Assembly (NCBI GenBank): GCA_009924725.1 | Contig: RFRA01000056.1 | Coordinates: 1 to 7,210, forward strand | Source of the DNA: Actinomycetota bacterium | Lineage (GTDB): Bacteria; Actinomycetota; Actinomycetes; Nanopelagicales; Nanopelagicaceae | DNA length: 7,210 nt | Direction: 5' to 3' | Translations under genes and position numbers: made by a program | Part shown: piece by piece, positions 6,190-7,210 of the stretch | How positions within the stretch are numbered: position 1 is the first letter of the stretch | Layout of the letters: every line of letters begins with the position of its first letter | Notes under the pieces: model-generated | What the model was told of the DNA's origin: nothing | The model's input: only the letters and a program-made list of their open reading frames with translations | Databases searched by the model: none

Positions 6190-6359
6190 TAGCGAGTTTC
6201 GCGGTGAAGAGTTGAAGACTTGCAACGTGGACAGAACTTCTTAAGTTCCATGCGGTCTGGATCGTTGCGGCGGTTCTTCTTAGTAATGTAATTGCGCTCT
6301 TTGCAATCTACGCATGCCATGGTGATCTTTGGACGAACGTCCGCACTCTTACTTGCCAT
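6189..6359 (-). CDS. rpmG: 50S ribosomal protein L33, zinc-ribbon form
   Basis: A 56-residue protein starting MASKSADVRPKITMAC and ending LHRETR, the standard length and ending of bacterial L33. It contains CVDC (16-19) and CPRC (43-46), a complete four-cysteine zinc ribbon, so this is the zinc-binding C+ type rather than the zinc-free paralogue usually induced by zinc shortage. NYITKKNRRNDPDRMELKKF lies between the two pairs and is highly conserved. AAGGAG (6372-6367) stands seven bases before the ATG, the best ribosome binding site in the window. The TAA stop overlaps the next gene's ATG as TAATG. Together with the upstream tRNAs this matches the thrT-metT-rpmG2-hadA-hadB order of mycobacteria. 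Confidence 0.96.
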   Translation of the reverse strand: MASKSADVRPKITMACVDCKERNYITKKNRRNDPDRMELKKFCPRCKSSTLHRETR

Positions 6360-6366
6360 GGTGATG

Positions 6367-6372
6367 CTCCTT
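6367..6372 (-). promoter_or_regulatory. Strong ribosome binding site of rpmG
   Basis: The minus strand reads AAGGAG with seven bases to the rpmG ATG. It contrasts with the weak or absent Shine-Dalgarno sequences of the genes downstream in the same run, and supports rpmG as the main entry point for ribosomes into the polycistron. Confidence 0.8.
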
Positions 6373-6428
6373 TATAGATGTGCTGCACTAGTTAATTGAG
6401 AGGGCTAGGTTACCTGAGCCTGCTCAAT

Positions 6429-6443
6429 GCGCGAAATTCACGC
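6429..6443 (-). other. Short hairpin between tRNA-Met and rpmG
   Basis: The minus strand reads GCGTGA-ATT-TCGCGC, a six-base-pair stem with one G-T pair. It lies about 31 bases after the tRNA-Met 3' end. No T-run follows, so it is not a clear intrinsic terminator; it may help RNA processing or be chance. The rest of the gap between tRNA-Met and rpmG (6360-6474) shows no gene and no clear sigma-70 promoter. Confidence 0.3.
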
Positions 6444-6474
6444 TTGGTTTATCGATATAAAGCGGTCGTGCTAG

Positions 6475-6548
6475 TAGCGGGAGCGGGATTTGAACCCACG
6501 ACACAGCGATTATGAGCCGCTTGCTCTACCAAGCTGAGCTATCCCGCC
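6475..6548 (-). tRNA. tRNA-Met, elongator (anticodon CAT)
   Basis: The reverse strand gives a full 74-base cloverleaf. The acceptor is GGCGGGA/TCCCGCT with a terminal G-T pair, the D arm GCTC/GAGC, the anticodon stem AGCGG/TCGCT around CTCATAA, and the T arm GTGGG-TTCAAAT-CCCGC; the discriminator is A. The anticodon stem lacks the three G-C pairs of initiator tRNA and the acceptor has no C1-A72 mismatch, so it is not tRNA-fMet. A lysidine-modified tRNA-Ile(CAT) is a formal alternative, but the GGCGGG acceptor and position next to rpmG fit elongator Met (metT in mycobacteria). CCA is not encoded. Confidence 0.93.
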
Positions 6549-6577
6549 AGGGATATGTGAACGGTAAAACACTTTCG

Positions 6578-6650
6578 AGCCCCCCACCGGAATCGAACCG
6601 GTGACCTTTTCCTTACCATGGAAACGCTCTACCGACTGAGCTAGGGGGGC
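6578..6650 (-). tRNA. tRNA-Thr (anticodon GGT)
   Basis: The reverse strand folds as a 73-base cloverleaf: acceptor GCCCCCC/GGGGGGC, D arm GCTC/GAGC, anticodon stem TTTCC/GGAAA with loop ATGGTAA (anticodon GGT, reading ACC and ACT), and T arm ACCGG-TTCGATT-CCGGT. The discriminator is T. CCA is not encoded; the following bases are CGA. It is 29 bases upstream of tRNA-Met and probably transcribed with it. Confidence 0.96.
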
Positions 6651-6691
6651 GTTGATCAGTCCCTGAGCGTACAGGCTCAAACGGTAAATCG

Positions 6692-6713
6692 AAAAATGGT
6701 GCTGTTACACCAT
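6692..6713 (-). terminator. Intrinsic terminator after the oxidoreductase gene
   Basis: Two bases after the TAA stop, the minus strand forms ATGGTG-TAACAG-CACCAT followed by a run of five T including the last stem base. The stem has six Watson-Crick pairs plus a possible T-G pair, modest strength, but the position directly after a stop and the T-run make termination likely. It separates the oxidoreductase transcript from the tRNA-Thr unit that begins about 40 bases later. Confidence 0.6.
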
Positions 6714-6715
6714 AT

Positions 6716-7210
6716 TTATAGCGCTGGATCTAGCGCAATCTTACCCGTTGTCTGGCGAGCAAGCATTGCCCGATGAGCATCGCCTGCTTTGGAAAGCGGG
6801 AAGGTGGCGCCGATTACTGGGTGCAATTTTCCGGCAATTACTAGTTGAAAAAGTTCGTTGATTACATCATTCATCAGCTCTTTTTTGCCGAAGCAATGTG
6901 AGAGCCAGAAACCAGTAATCGTTTTACTGCCACCCATTAAGACAGCAGGGTTAATCGATGACGGTGGCGTACGTGAAGCCATTCCGTAAGTTATTAATCG
7001 ACCGAATGGCGCTAAGACAGCCAAGCTCGCATCGAAAGTTTTTCCACCCACCATTTCAAGAATTAAATCAACTGGCTTGCCGTCATTTGCGGCCAACATC
7101 GCCGCAGCTAAATCATCTACGTTGGCATCTATTGTTACATCAGCGCCAAGTTTTTTTGCCAGAGCAGCTTTTTCAGAAGATGAAGTAACTGCGATAACTT
7201 TTGCGCCCCA
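6716..7210 (-). CDS. Quinone oxidoreductase-like / zinc-free MDR alcohol dehydrogenase, C-terminal part
   Basis: The 164 codons present are open through the right edge, so the start and the N-terminal catalytic half are outside the window. The visible part is the end of the NAD(P)H-binding Rossmann domain and the C-terminal return of the medium-chain dehydrogenase/reductase fold. Landmarks are WGAKVIAVTSSSEKAALAKK (1-20), LGADVTID (21-28), VDLILEMVGGKTFDASLAVL (46-65), GRLITYG (69-75) and, near the end, HPVIGATFPLSKAGDAHRAM, then TTGKIALDPA. These match NADPH:quinone oxidoreductase-like enzymes that reduce quinones or enoyl compounds. The substrate cannot be read from this half. It ends just before a hairpin terminator and seems independent of the tRNA and rpmG unit. 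Confidence 0.85.
   Translation of the reverse strand, partial: WGAKVIAVTSSSEKAALAKKLGADVTIDANVDDLAAAMLAANDGKPVDLILEMVGGKTFDASLAVLAPFGRLITYGMASRTPPSSINPAVLMGGSKTITGFWLSHCFGKKELMNDVINELFQLVIAGKLHPVIGATFPLSKAGDAHRAMLARQTTGKIALDPAL

Noticed and set aside
6369..6377. TATAAA on the minus strand upstream of rpmG as a -10 element.
   Set aside because: It overlaps the AAGGAG ribosome binding site, so transcription from it would lose the site; no matching -35 is present.
6958..7188. A 76-codon plus-strand open frame at the right edge.
   Set aside because: It is antisense to the Rossmann domain of the oxidoreductase gene, which reads through cleanly.
1..7210. CRISPR array, insertion sequence, prophage or defence genes.
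   Set aside because: No repeat-spacer pattern, terminal inverted repeats with transposase, integrase or toxin-like gene was seen; all genes fit core metabolism.

Overview
The window reads as ordinary chromosomal DNA from a free-living actinobacterium with an AT-leaning genome. The gene order is the actinobacterial one, with tRNA-Thr and tRNA-Met ahead of rpmG and two hadA/hadB-type dehydratase genes, and tRNA-Trp ahead of secE, nusG and rplK. NusG has the long acidic N-terminus common in Actinobacteria. Codons are A/T-rich and intergenic gaps are tiny, which points to a small streamlined genome such as the freshwater Nanopelagicales (acI) lineage. That placement is an inference, not something the sequence proves.

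Nearly everything is on the minus strand, so the natural reading direction is right to left. At the right edge is the 3' part of a quinone-oxidoreductase-like MDR gene, ended by a hairpin terminator. Then come tRNA-Thr(GGT) and tRNA-Met(CAT), followed by a tightly packed run: rpmG (L33) - hadA-like - hadB-like - a glycosyltransferase-like gene - murB. The junctions in this run are TAATG, ATGA, ATGA and a 9-base gap. After an 82-base gap comes a proline-iminopeptidase-type hydrolase. The only plus-strand gene, a class I aminotransferase (aspC-type), converges on that hydrolase with 6 bases between the stop codons. Left of the aminotransferase and diverging from it are tRNA-Trp(CCA), secE, nusG and the first codons of rplK.

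Functionally the window joins translation (three tRNAs, L33, L11), transcription elongation (NusG), protein export (SecE), fatty-acid or other acyl dehydration (HadA/HadB-like pair), peptidoglycan precursor synthesis (MurB) and amino-acid metabolism (aminotransferase, peptidase). The polycistron from rpmG to murB probably couples these growth functions to one transcript.

I found no mobile element, CRISPR array, prophage or obvious new defence system. The points most worth following up are: (1) a protein that fuses a cysteinyl-tRNA-synthetase-like C-terminal motif to a GT2-like glycosyltransferase domain with an altered DxD motif; (2) a HadA-like subunit that seems to have lost about 15 residues in the middle of its hot-dog domain; (3) the uninterrupted coupling of rpmG to cell-envelope genes; and (4) a short inverted motif present upstream of both tRNA-Thr and rpmG. 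The starts of hadA and hadB are best placed at internal ATG codons, and rpmG (56 codons) is a real small gene.
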